Shown in pieces: positions 1 to 7,205 of a DNA stretch of 41,018 nt. This DNA is from Nitratireductor sp. (lineage in GTDB: Bacteria; Pseudomonadota; Alphaproteobacteria; Rhizobiales; Rhizobiaceae), in contig JAGRLL010000282.1 of the NCBI GenBank assembly GCA_020441855.1, positions 1 through 41,018 of the forward strand. Direction: 5' to 3'. The notes beneath the pieces were generated by a model. The model ran no database searches. It was not told the origin of the DNA and saw only the letters and a program-made list of their open reading frames with translations. Position numbers and translations under genes: made by a program. The number at the start of each line of letters is the position of its first letter. Within the stretch, counting starts at the first letter, position 1.

Positions 1-16
1 CAGTTCTCGGTGGGAT

Positions 17-235
17 TCAACACACCAATTTCAAACCGAGCTGAATTGCGGCTTGAGCACGGCCATGACCGTTGAGGATTCGAATCTCTTTGTTAATGAC
101 AATAGGATTGATGAAGCCAAATTGTTCAATGCTCGACTTTAACTGTCGAACCTGCTTCGGCGAATGCGTTCGTGCATTCCGAGGATGAGGCTTCAGTTCC
201 TTAGGTGATAGGTATTCAATCTTAAGCGTAGGCAT
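17..235 (-). CDS. Short ParB/Srx-like N-terminal domain protein, probably truncated
   Basis: This 72-residue product begins MPTLKIEYLSPKELKPHPRN and continues through a NGHGRAQAA motif. Both are characteristic of the ParB/sulfiredoxin-like fold found in partition proteins and in the ParB-domain methyltransferase-associated proteins of mobile elements. The ATG at 235 is preferred over an upstream in-frame start because GGGGAAAGG sits 6 bases before it. The ORF stops right after the helix that follows the HGR motif, where family members normally continue with a beta-strand of the VPTIRI kind. It therefore looks cut short by an in-frame TGA close to the window edge. Nothing beyond this domain can be assigned. 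It probably belongs to a decayed mobile element and is unlikely to be a working partition protein. Confidence 0.5.
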   Translation of the reverse strand: MPTLKIEYLSPKELKPHPRNARTHSPKQVRQLKSSIEQFGFINPIVINKEIRILNGHGRAQAAIQLGLKLVC

Positions 236-520
236 AGATAACCTTTCCCCGCGCGACTGCACGGAATTGTGGTTATCTCCTTGCGTTTATTGCCATTGCT
301 TAAGGAGAGTTATGGTGAAGCCAATGATCTAACCCCGTCTCCGGAAAAATCAATAGGGCGTCATAAAGATGGATTTTAGCACGGATATGCGGGGCGGCAG
401 CCTCGTGGGCATTGAATTTGAGTCGACCTAGAACTCGGAAAGATTAAGCCAAACACCAGAAGAATCGGGACGAGCAGCTTTGAACCGGAAATTGCCACCA
501 TATTGCATACATCAACGTGG

Positions 521-963
521 TTAGGCGAACTGCTGCCGGAACCCCTCGATCCAGGGAGCACGCTTCGGGACCGGAACGTCGCGAAAGCGGATACGGGTCG
601 AGCCGATGTCGAAGCGCTGGGGGATGAACCCCTCACGGTGACGGACGTCGGTGTTAGAACCTCGAACTCCCGGATCCGCTTCAGGTCGACAATGAGCGGG
701 CGACCATTGGTGGCCTTCTCGGCCAGACGGACATTGGCGAGGTGCTTTTTCGCCGGAGCGATGTAGGCTTCGCGCTGAGAGTATCGCATAAGCGCTTCAA
801 AGACATAGTAGGAGCGCAAAATCACTGTCTCGTCTTCGATCTGCGGGTCAAACGGAAATTGAAGATTGTCTTTTTGTAGCGATCCAACTCTTGGGTCCAG
901 ACGGTGACCAGTCCTCAAAGCAATGATAGGTAATGACGTTGTTATTGTAGTAATATTAGTCAA
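521..963 (-). pseudogene. Frameshifted hypothetical gene
   Basis: On the minus strand an open frame runs from about 963 through a plausible protein stretch (PQIEDETVILRSYYVFEAL, then GRPLIVDLKRIREFE). It loses coherence at a run of four Gs near 633-638. Adding one base there restores a sensible continuation, RGFIPQRFDIGSTRIRF, followed by a clean ending, APWIEGFRQQFA, at a TAA at 521-523. Read as printed, the frame becomes Ser/Pro/Arg-rich with no protein-like pattern. The reading-frame start is a TTG without a good ribosome site, so the 5' end may also be lost. I do not recognise the family. The most economical reading is a pseudogene left beside the catabolic cluster. A sequencing error in the homopolymer is the alternative. 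Confidence 0.45.
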
Positions 964-970
964 TCGTTGA

Positions 971-1750
971 CTAACTACCCTTCAGGAAGCCCCCGCCACC
1001 GTCAACGGTCAAGACTTGGCCGTTGACATAGGAAGCGGCTGGAGAACTCAGGAAAGCGATGGCTTCGGCGATTTCCTGCGGTTCGCCAATCCGGCGAAGT
1101 GGGTTGGAGCTTTCATAGGCATCGCGCGATTCGTCATTGCTCCACAGGACTTCTGCGAACTTCGTCTTGATCAGCCCAGGCGCGACGGCATTCACCCGAA
1201 TCCCTTGCGGGCCGATTTCGAGCGCCAGTTGCTTGGTGAAGTGGATAAGCGCGGCCTTGGTCACATTGTAGATGCTGAGACCTTCGACCGGCATAATGCC
1301 GCCAACGCTGACGACGTTTACAATTGAGCCGCCGGTTTTTTCCATCCCCGCTTTCAGCACCGCTTTGGTAAGCAGGAAAACGCCGCGGACATTCACGTTG
1401 AAAGTCTTGTCCCATGCAGAAATCTCAGCATCCATGATCTTGCCGTAGTGCGCGCTGGTGGCCGCGTTGTTGACCAGAATGTCGATGTGGCCGAAGGTGT
1501 CAGAAGCGGTGCCAACCAGACGCTGGATGCCATTTTCGTCACCACCGTGTGCCATCACGGCGCGCACGCGCTCTTTTCCATAAGCCGAAAGTCTGTCAAG
1601 ACAGCTATCGAGCGCTTCTTGTTTGCGGCCGCTAATTACGACATTTGCCCCTCGTGCGAGCAGGAGTTCGGCAGTTGCAAAGCCAATGCCACGGCTTGCG
1701 CCGGTGACGATCGCAACCTTGTGCTCGAGATCATAGGCATTGCACTGCAT
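971..1750 (-). CDS. SDR-family oxidoreductase (FabG-like)
   Basis: The 259-residue protein is a classical short-chain dehydrogenase/reductase. It has the nucleotide-binding TGASRGIG at residues 16-23, NNAA at 94-97, and a catalytic Ser148 / Tyr161 / Lys165 arrangement (YNVTK). The VDGGGGF near the C-terminus is typical of FabG-like members. Such enzymes reduce or oxidise a hydroxyl/keto group with NAD(P)H in the cytosol. Here the natural role would be 3-hydroxyacyl-CoA oxidation or a related alcohol step. It is the last gene of the minus-strand operon: its ATG lies one base after the thiolase TGA, and GGAGG inside the thiolase tail serves as ribosome site, so the two are translationally coupled. 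Substrate is unknown. Confidence 0.9.
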   Translation of the reverse strand: MQCNAYDLEHKVAIVTGASRGIGFATAELLLARGANVVISGRKQEALDSCLDRLSAYGKERVRAVMAHGGDENGIQRLVGTASDTFGHIDILVNNAATSAHYGKIMDAEISAWDKTFNVNVRGVFLLTKAVLKAGMEKTGGSIVNVVSVGGIMPVEGLSIYNVTKAALIHFTKQLALEIGPQGIRVNAVAPGLIKTKFAEVLWSNDESRDAYESSNPLRRIGEPQEIAEAIAFLSSPAASYVNGQVLTVDGGGGFLKGS

Positions 1751-1751
1751 T

Positions 1752-2924
1752 TCATGCCTCCACCACGCGCTCGACGAGCGTGGCTGTGCCTAATCCGCCA
1801 CCGCAACACATGGTCACCAGCCCATATCGTCCTTCGCGCCGCTCCAGTTCTCCCATGATCGTGGTAATCAGTCGCGCACCTGATGCCCCGACCGGGTGGC
1901 CCAATGCTATCGCGCCGCCATTGACGTTCAGACGATCACGGGGCGCGCCGGTAGCTTTCAGCCACGCTAAAGGGATCGAGGCGAAAGCCTCGTTGACCTC
2001 GAACAGATCGATGTCGTCTATCGACATTCCGGTCTTATCCAGCATGGCCTCGGTCGCCGGGATAGGACCTTCCAACATCGTCACCGGATCGCAGCCTACG
2101 ACAAGCTGTGCGGTGATCTTGGCGCGGGGTTTGAGGCCGAGTTCTTCTGCCTTGGCGGCCGACATCATGAGAATGGCCGAGGCCCCATCCGAAATCTGGG
2201 ATGCGTTGCCCGCGGTGATGGCATGATCGGGATTGAAAGCCGGTTGAAGCGCGGCCACTGCCTCGAGCGAGGCATTTTCACGAATGCCCTCGTCCCGAGA
2301 AATTTCTTCTGATCCCGCATCGTTTCCGGAACCGACAGGCATAATCTCGACCGCCAGGTCGCCGCGCGCCGTTGCACTTGCGGCGTGTTCGTGGCTTGAG
2401 ACAGCGAACGCGTCCATTTCCTGGCGGGAAACGCCATATTTGTCGGCGACGAGTTGCGCGCTGATCCCCTGATGGGGGATCGGGAACCTGCTGAGCAGTT
2501 CGGGAGGATTGGGAGAGCGTTCGGAGGAAAAGGTCGAACCGAGCGGCACGCGTGACATCGATTCCACGCCGCCTGCCAGGACGATGTGGGAAGCGCCGGA
2601 ACGGATTGCGTTCACCGCCAGATGGGCAGCCTGCTGGCTCGACCCGCATTGGAAGTCCACTGTCGTTCCCGGTACGGTTTCGGGCATTCCTGCTGTCAGA
2701 AGAACATTCCTGGCGATGTTCAGGCTCTGCTCGCCGAACTGGCTGACGCAACCCAAAATGACCTGGTCGACCATCTGGGGTCCGACACCGGCGCGCTCCA
2801 GCAAGCGAGCGACCAGATTGGCCGCCAGCGTCACCGGATGCCATCCCGAAAGCATGCCGTTGCGTTTGCCGAACGGCGTTCTCAATGCATCGACTATGAC
2901 GACGTCATCAGCTTGGAGCGTCAC
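1752..2924 (-). CDS. Thiolase (acetyl-CoA C-acyltransferase family)
   Basis: This 390-residue thiolase cleaves 3-ketoacyl-CoA with CoA, releasing acetyl-CoA (or propionyl-CoA) from the shortened acyl-CoA. The acylated cysteine is Cys93 in FQCGSSQQA. VNEAFA (Asn311), GHPVGASGA (His343) and CCGGGLG (Cys373) complete the catalytic set. I start it at the GTG at 2924, which has AAAGGA eight bases upstream and gives the usual thiolase N-terminus (VVIVDALRTPFGK). A longer open frame to 3041 would overlap the upstream VOC gene and adds an atypical Arg/Asn/His-rich stretch. It sits between a VOC gene (43-base gap) and an SDR in one operon with a CoA ligase, so it probably performs the terminal thiolysis of a dedicated acyl-CoA pathway. 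Confidence 0.93.
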   Translation of the reverse strand: MTLQADDVVIVDALRTPFGKRNGMLSGWHPVTLAANLVARLLERAGVGPQMVDQVILGCVSQFGEQSLNIARNVLLTAGMPETVPGTTVDFQCGSSQQAAHLAVNAIRSGASHIVLAGGVESMSRVPLGSTFSSERSPNPPELLSRFPIPHQGISAQLVADKYGVSRQEMDAFAVSSHEHAASATARGDLAVEIMPVGSGNDAGSEEISRDEGIRENASLEAVAALQPAFNPDHAITAGNASQISDGASAILMMSAAKAEELGLKPRAKITAQLVVGCDPVTMLEGPIPATEAMLDKTGMSIDDIDLFEVNEAFASIPLAWLKATGAPRDRLNVNGGAIALGHPVGASGARLITTIMGELERREGRYGLVTMCCGGGLGTATLVERVVEA

Positions 2925-2967
2925 ACCGTATTCCTTTGGCGGTTGTTCGTTTCCATGGGCGTGAGGG

Positions 2968-3462
2968 TTATGTTTGTTGCGTAAGGGTGTCGGCCGGCCC
3001 CCATTTCCCCTCGACCGAATCGTAGTCATTGGCGATCTCAATCAGCACGCCATGCGACATGCGCGGATCGACAAAAGTCCAATGTTGCCACGGCATTTGC
3101 GGATCGGTCGAAACGCCTTCCTTGACAATTCCAATGTCGTTTTCGGCCAGCTTCTCGACCATCTCGTGCACGTTAGGAGAGGTGAAGCAGATGTGGTGCA
3201 CATGTTCGCCCAGCTTTTCCAGCCGGCGGTAAAGCGCGGTGCCCGGTGTCTTTGGCTGCATGAGTTGAATCTCACATCCCGGTGACGGGAAGGTCGCATA
3301 GGCGAGGCGCTCCTCACCGACCCCAAAATCCTCGTAATATACGAGCGGTTCCACGGTCTGCTGCGGGTCAAGTACCCCCAGTATTTTACTGTAATGGTCA
3401 ATAGCGGCGTGGATGTCCTTAACGAGCAGACATACGTGCGCAAAATTTCGGCGTTCTTCCAA
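2968..3462 (-). CDS. VOC-superfamily (glyoxalase/epimerase-like) protein
   Basis: The 164-residue product has the paired beta-alpha-beta-beta-beta modules of the vicinal-oxygen-chelate fold: a first module from about residue 6 (FAHVCLLVKDIHAAIDHY) and a second from about residue 88 (HVHHICFTSPNVHEMV). It ends near residue 145 with a metal-ligand-like Glu in GVLIEIAN. This arrangement is closest to the methylmalonyl-CoA epimerase-like and lactoylglutathione-lyase-like groups. Cytosolic metal-dependent isomerisation or lyase action on an acyl-CoA is plausible but unproven. The start is a TTG at 3462 with GAGGAG spaced seven bases upstream; no ATG is as well placed. It lies 11 bases after the preceding SDR stop, within the operon. 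Confidence 0.8.
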   Translation of the reverse strand: MEERRNFAHVCLLVKDIHAAIDHYSKILGVLDPQQTVEPLVYYEDFGVGEERLAYATFPSPGCEIQLMQPKTPGTALYRRLEKLGEHVHHICFTSPNVHEMVEKLAENDIGIVKEGVSTDPQMPWQHWTFVDPRMSHGVLIEIANDYDSVEGKWGPADTLTQQT

Positions 3463-3473
3463 TTCTCAACTCC

Positions 3474-4262
3474 TCAATTGTCTGGTTTGATGTAAAGCCA
3501 ATCGGTCAGCGTCCAGCCTCCGTCGACTTTCAGAATGCTGCCATTGGTGTAGCGACCTGCTTTCGAAAGCAGGAAAAGGGCGGGGTCCACTATTTCCTGC
3601 AATGGTGCGATATAGCCGACGGGAACAGCGTCCTCGATCCGCTTGCGGATTCCCTCCTGTGTCCAGATCCAGTCGGCCGCGCCCGGTGTTTCAAAAGGGC
3701 CGGGAGAAATCGCGTTGACGCGAATTCCGTAGCGGGCCCATTCAGTCGCGAGCGTCTTGGTCATGGATACGAGGCCCGACTTGGCCGCGCCGGAATGAAC
3801 CGTGCCCGGACTTCCGCCGTCGGTCGTCGCCGAAGCGACGTTCAGCACAACACCGCCTTTTTTCTCGCGAATTTGGCGTTTGCACCATGCGCTCGTCACG
3901 TAAAACGGAGCGTTGAGCGAGGCTTCGATAACCGAGCGCCAGCCATTGGGGGAGATATCCTCGGCCAGCGCGACGAATGTACCGGCCGCGTTGTTTACCA
4001 GAATGCCGGCTCCTTGCGGGGTCACTGCCTCGATCAGACCCTGGCAGGCTTCCGGATCGCGCAGATCGCAGGAATGGGGGTGGATTTTGCCGGGAGCGGC
4101 TCCCGCCAGTTCTCGGGTTTCCTCAAGCGGCTCGAGGCGACGACCCGCGATCCAAACATCGACGCCGTTCTTCGCCAGTTCGATCGCAATAGCGCGGCCA
4201 AGGCCTGATCCACCACCGGTAACGATCGCGGCAGGCCATTCGAATTCATGCATGTCACTCAT
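3474..4262 (-). CDS. SDR, 2,4-dienoyl-CoA-reductase-like (no catalytic Tyr)
   Basis: The 262-residue SDR carries TGGGSGLGRA (residues 15-24) and NNAAG (90-94). At the active site it reads HSGAAKSG, so Lys161 is kept but the usual Tyr four residues earlier is Ser157. Loss of the YxxxK tyrosine with an HSGAAK or HAGSAK sequence is typical of the mitochondrial/peroxisomal-type 2,4-dienoyl-CoA reductases (DECR), which act on unsaturated acyl-CoA. I therefore infer NADPH-dependent reduction of a dienoyl- or enoyl-CoA. The ATG at 4262 overlaps the stop of a 59-codon gene. A longer frame starting at 4370 would overlap that gene and begins with non-SDR sequence. The preceding operon gene encodes a CoA ligase, consistent with a CoA-thioester substrate. 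Confidence 0.85.
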   Translation of the reverse strand: MSDMHEFEWPAAIVTGGGSGLGRAIAIELAKNGVDVWIAGRRLEPLEETRELAGAAPGKIHPHSCDLRDPEACQGLIEAVTPQGAGILVNNAAGTFVALAEDISPNGWRSVIEASLNAPFYVTSAWCKRQIREKKGGVVLNVASATTDGGSPGTVHSGAAKSGLVSMTKTLATEWARYGIRVNAISPGPFETPGAADWIWTQEGIRKRIEDAVPVGYIAPLQEIVDPALFLLSKAGRYTNGSILKVDGGWTLTDWLYIKPDN

Positions 4263-4434
4263 CGAGGCCACCCAGATCGGGCGACACGAGCATGGAATCG
4301 CGAAAAGCGCGGGCCAAAGAATCCACCCTTTGCGCAAACATGCGCACGGCGTCATCGTCGAATTCGCCAAGTTCCCCGCTTATACGGGAAATTTCCTCGA
4401 GTTTGTGCCAGATGGCCGTGTTATCGTCGCTCAA
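4255..4434 (-). CDS. Small acidic hypothetical protein (59 aa)
   Basis: A 59-codon frame fits exactly between the ligase and the SDR. Its TTG start (4434-4432) overlaps the ligase TGA. AGGAAGGA lies eight bases upstream inside the ligase end, and its own TGA overlaps the SDR ATG. The predicted product (IWHKLEEISRISGELGEF, then AVRMFAQRVDSLARAFRD) is acidic, with two likely amphipathic helices, no signal peptide and no membrane segment. I do not recognise a family. The tight coupling on both sides suggests it is made with the enzymes, perhaps as an accessory subunit or adaptor. The main alternative is a non-coding linker, but a linker would not be expected to supply a ribosome site and overlapping start and stop codons. 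Confidence 0.6.
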   Translation of the reverse strand: MSDDNTAIWHKLEEISRISGELGEFDDDAVRMFAQRVDSLARAFRDSMLVSPDLGGLDE

Positions 4435-5753
4435 CGTGCCAATCCTTCCTGCCTCTTGTCGATGAAACGGCGCGATTTGCGCTCCGGGGTTTGCCATTGC
4501 GGCAATTCCGTCACGTGGACGAATCTGAGCTGCGGCGAGATATTGAACTGCGATTTGAACATCGATCTCACCTTGTTCTCCACGCTTTCCGCCTCGCCTT
4601 CGGCAAGGGCGACTTGCAGGTAAAGTTCGTCGCGCCCCTTGGGCCCGATCGCCACCTCGCCGAGGAATTCCCGGATTTCCGGAAGGCTGAACAGGGCTTT
4701 TTCCATGTCGGCGGGCCAAACATTTTGGCCCTTGATTTTCATGAGGTCGTCGTAGCGCGTAATCGAACCGCTTTCGATCGACATCAGCTCGCGGCCGCAT
4801 GCGCATTTGCGGCCGGTATATTTGACCCGGTCGCGCGTCCTGAACCGCAACAGCGGTGACGCCTCCTTGTCGAGATTGGTGATGTAGAGCTCGCCGGGTT
4901 CGCCTTCCTTAACCGGATTTCCAGTTTCCGGATCGAGGATCTCGAACAGAAAGGACCATTCGAAAAGATGCATGTTGCCACGCTTTCCGTTGACCACTGC
5001 GCCATGCTCGCAAACCGAGGCGCAGATGCTCGACGCGCTCTGCGTCGCGCCGTAATCCTCCAGAAGTCGGACGCCCCAAGCTTCTTCCATGCGTTCAGCC
5101 CATTCGATCGGGAAGGGTTCGGCCGAAACCAAGATAAAGCGCAGACTGGCCAATTCCTTCTTGATGTCGAAGCCGATTTCCTCGGCGGTCCTGAGCAGCC
5201 CGTTGATGGCACTGGGGGTTCCGTAAAGGCCGACCGGATCGTATCCGGCGAGAATTTTGAGGCGATCTGCGAAGCCTGACTGGCCGATAAGAAAGGGCGT
5301 CTGGCCGATAGCCTGGATACCGCGCAGCATCGCGTTGCCGCCGCTGCTGTTGGAAAATCCGACATTGAAGGCGGCCGGCTCACTGTAGCGGAGTCCGGCC
5401 CAACGAAACGCGAACGAGGACAGATAGCCCGCCGCCTCCACGTCGCGCCAGGTGAGGGCGTGGACTTCCTGCCCGAGGCCGGACGTGCCGGCCGTCGTAT
5501 GAGCCATTGCGACGCGTTCCTTCGGAACGTTGAGCCGGTTGCCATATGGTGGATTATCCATCTGGTCCCGGAGAATCTGTTCTTTGTCGACCGGCTCGAT
5601 CGCCCGCAGCGTTTGGTGCATGTCGCCATCCGTCGATACGCCCTTGAGCCGTTCCGTGTAGAAAGGATTGTCGCGCAGACGCTCGATCAGCATTGCGAGT
5701 TTATTAGCCTGCAATCGCTTGATCTGCTGTCCGGTTAATCTATCGACCTGCAT
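4431..5753 (-). CDS. PaaK-like acyl-CoA ligase
   Basis: The 440-residue protein belongs to the phenylacetate-CoA ligase group of adenylate-forming enzymes, which convert a carboxylic acid, ATP and CoA into acyl-CoA, AMP and PPi. The phosphate loop is HTTAGTSG (residues 85-92) and the adenylate-binding motif is DYGATQ near residue 234. A paired-cysteine element (KCACGREL) precedes the C-terminal lid, where KIKGQNVWPADME is seen. The length matches PaaK. The ATG at 5753 follows GAAGG with normal spacing. It is the first gene of the minus-strand operon 5753-971, reading away from a divergent thiolase operon. It is probably the CoA-activation step for the cluster's substrate, which may be aromatic, alicyclic or branched. 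Specificity cannot be read from the sequence. Confidence 0.9.
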   Translation of the reverse strand: MQVDRLTGQQIKRLQANKLAMLIERLRDNPFYTERLKGVSTDGDMHQTLRAIEPVDKEQILRDQMDNPPYGNRLNVPKERVAMAHTTAGTSGLGQEVHALTWRDVEAAGYLSSFAFRWAGLRYSEPAAFNVGFSNSSGGNAMLRGIQAIGQTPFLIGQSGFADRLKILAGYDPVGLYGTPSAINGLLRTAEEIGFDIKKELASLRFILVSAEPFPIEWAERMEEAWGVRLLEDYGATQSASSICASVCEHGAVVNGKRGNMHLFEWSFLFEILDPETGNPVKEGEPGELYITNLDKEASPLLRFRTRDRVKYTGRKCACGRELMSIESGSITRYDDLMKIKGQNVWPADMEKALFSLPEIREFLGEVAIGPKGRDELYLQVALAEGEAESVENKVRSMFKSQFNISPQLRFVHVTELPQWQTPERKSRRFIDKRQEGLAR

Positions 5754-5839
5754 ATTCCAGCCTTCTCACAAATTCCTGTCTGCCGCCCGTATTGGTGACC
5801 GAAAGTACATACGGGCCCAATTTTCCTGGCACGTATACT

Positions 5840-5864
5840 GATTGGTCCCATCGTTGTTCCAATC
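5840..5864. promoter_or_regulatory. Inverted repeat in the ligase/thiolase divergent promoter
   Basis: GATTGG at 5840-5845 is mirrored by CCAATC at 5859-5864 with 13 bases between. It lies in the 211-base region separating the minus-strand ligase operon (start 5753) from the plus-strand thiolase operon (start 5965). A further ATTGGT copy occurs at about 5791. Position and symmetry suit a regulator-binding site acting on both operons, but arms of six bases can arise by chance and no second copy elsewhere supports it. Confidence 0.25.
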
Positions 5865-5964
5865 TAGCGGTCGACTTAATGTCTCGCACCTTTCTTTGGG
5901 TAGGAGCAGTGCCGGATCGCCCATGCCATCGAAACTGCAACAAAAACGGTTGAGCGGGAATCCG

Positions 5965-7173
5965 ATGGCTGAAGCTCTGATATTCGATCATGTGAGAACG
6001 CCGAGAGGCAAGGGACGAGACGATGGCGCGCTGCGGGAGATTGCTGCAGTGCAACTGACCGCACAGACGCTCGGCAATCTTGCTGAACGAAACAAGCTGG
6101 ACACCGGGTTGCTGGACGATGTGGTGTTGGGCTGCGTTCAGACCACGGGTGAACAGGGTGGCAATATCGCACGTGCAGCCGTTCTCGAAGCCGGATATTC
6201 CCAATCTGTCGGGGGCCAGCAAGTTCATCGTTTCTGCGCTTCGGGCCTCGATGCGATCAACATAGCCGCAGCACAGATCGGCAGCGATGGCGCCGATGCA
6301 GTGGTCGCAGGCGGTGTCGAGTCGATGTCGAGGATTTTTCTGGGTGCCGACAGCGGCGCGTGGACTTCTGATCCGAGCGTTGCCTACAATACCTATTTTG
6401 CTCCCCAGGGCATCGGTGCCGACCTTATTGCCACCCTGGATAATTACAGCCGCGAGGATATCGACGCCTATGCTCTGCTGAGCCAGAAGCGCGCCGCCCA
6501 TGCCTGGCAGTCGGGATATTTCTCCAACTCCATTGCTCCGGTCCGCGACGTGCTGGGTGAAATCATTCTTGATACCGACGAACATATGCGGCCGGATGTC
6601 ACCGCCGAGCAATTGGCGGGTCTTCCAGCAGCCTTCGAGGCGCTCGGCAATAAGGGCGGTTTTGACGGCGTGGCCTTGCAGAAATATCCGGAAGTCGAAG
6701 CAATACGGCATGTGCATACCGCCGGAAGTTCTTCGGGTATCGTCGACGGGGCAGCGGCGATGCTCATCGGAAACAAGTCCTTCGCAGCGAGTGCCGGGCT
6801 GAAAGCGCGCGCCAGGATCCGCTCCTTTGCATCGATCGGTAGCGAGCCGACGATCATGCTGACGGCGCCGGCAGCGGTGGCGGAGAAGGCGCTCAGACGA
6901 GCCGGCATGGCGGTGTCCGACATCGACCTGTTCGAGATCAACGAGGCATTCGCCTCGGTCGTCATGCGGTTTACCAATGCGCTTCAACTCGACATGGAAA
7001 AGGTGAACGTCAACGGCGGGGCTATTGCGATGGGCCATCCATTGGGCGCCACCGGCGCGATGATCGCGGGCACTGTGCTCGACGAACTGGAACGGCGCGA
7101 CCTGCACACGGCACTAGTTACATTGTGTGCGGGCAATGGTCTTGGAACCGCCACTATTATCGAACGCATCTGA
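5965..7173 (+). CDS. Thiolase (acetyl-CoA C-acyltransferase, FadA-like)
   Basis: This second thiolase has 402 residues with acylated Cys91 ([10 protein letters not shown]), INEAFA (Asn326), GHPLGATGA (His358) and the proton-transfer Cys388 in CAGNGLGTA. It differs clearly from the other thiolase in the window, which carries QCGSSQQA at the nucleophile. I take the ATG at 5965 because the protein then begins [16 protein letters not shown], the standard FadA-type N-terminus. An upstream ATG at 5923 adds only 14 unlike residues. It opens the plus-strand operon and is followed 32 bases later by a FadJ-type gene, so the pair forms a complete late beta-oxidation unit: hydration, dehydrogenation and thiolysis of acyl-CoA in the cytosol. 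Confidence 0.93.
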   Translation: MAEALIFDHVRTPRGKGRDDGALREIAAVQLTAQTLGNLAERNKLDTGLLDDVVLGCVQTTGEQGGNIARAAVLEAGYSQSVGGQQVHRFCASGLDAINIAAAQIGSDGADAVVAGGVESMSRIFLGADSGAWTSDPSVAYNTYFAPQGIGADLIATLDNYSREDIDAYALLSQKRAAHAWQSGYFSNSIAPVRDVLGEIILDTDEHMRPDVTAEQLAGLPAAFEALGNKGGFDGVALQKYPEVEAIRHVHTAGSSSGIVDGAAAMLIGNKSFAASAGLKARARIRSFASIGSEPTIMLTAPAAVAEKALRRAGMAVSDIDLFEINEAFASVVMRFTNALQLDMEKVNVNGGAIAMGHPLGATGAMIAGTVLDELERRDLHTALVTLCAGNGLGTATIIERI

Positions 7174-7205
7174 CATTCAATCCTTAACACCGGGCAGGAA
7201 AACAC

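Noticed and set aside
4435..4806. N-terminal extension of the frame that contains the 59-residue protein.
   Set aside because: It overlaps the PaaK-like ligase and is Arg/Pro-rich shadow sequence; only the part from the TTG at 4434 is supported.
5740..7107. A long minus-strand open frame opposite the thiolase gene.
   Set aside because: It is the antisense shadow of an intact thiolase with all catalytic motifs; the composition is rich in Arg, His and Gly, with no family pattern.
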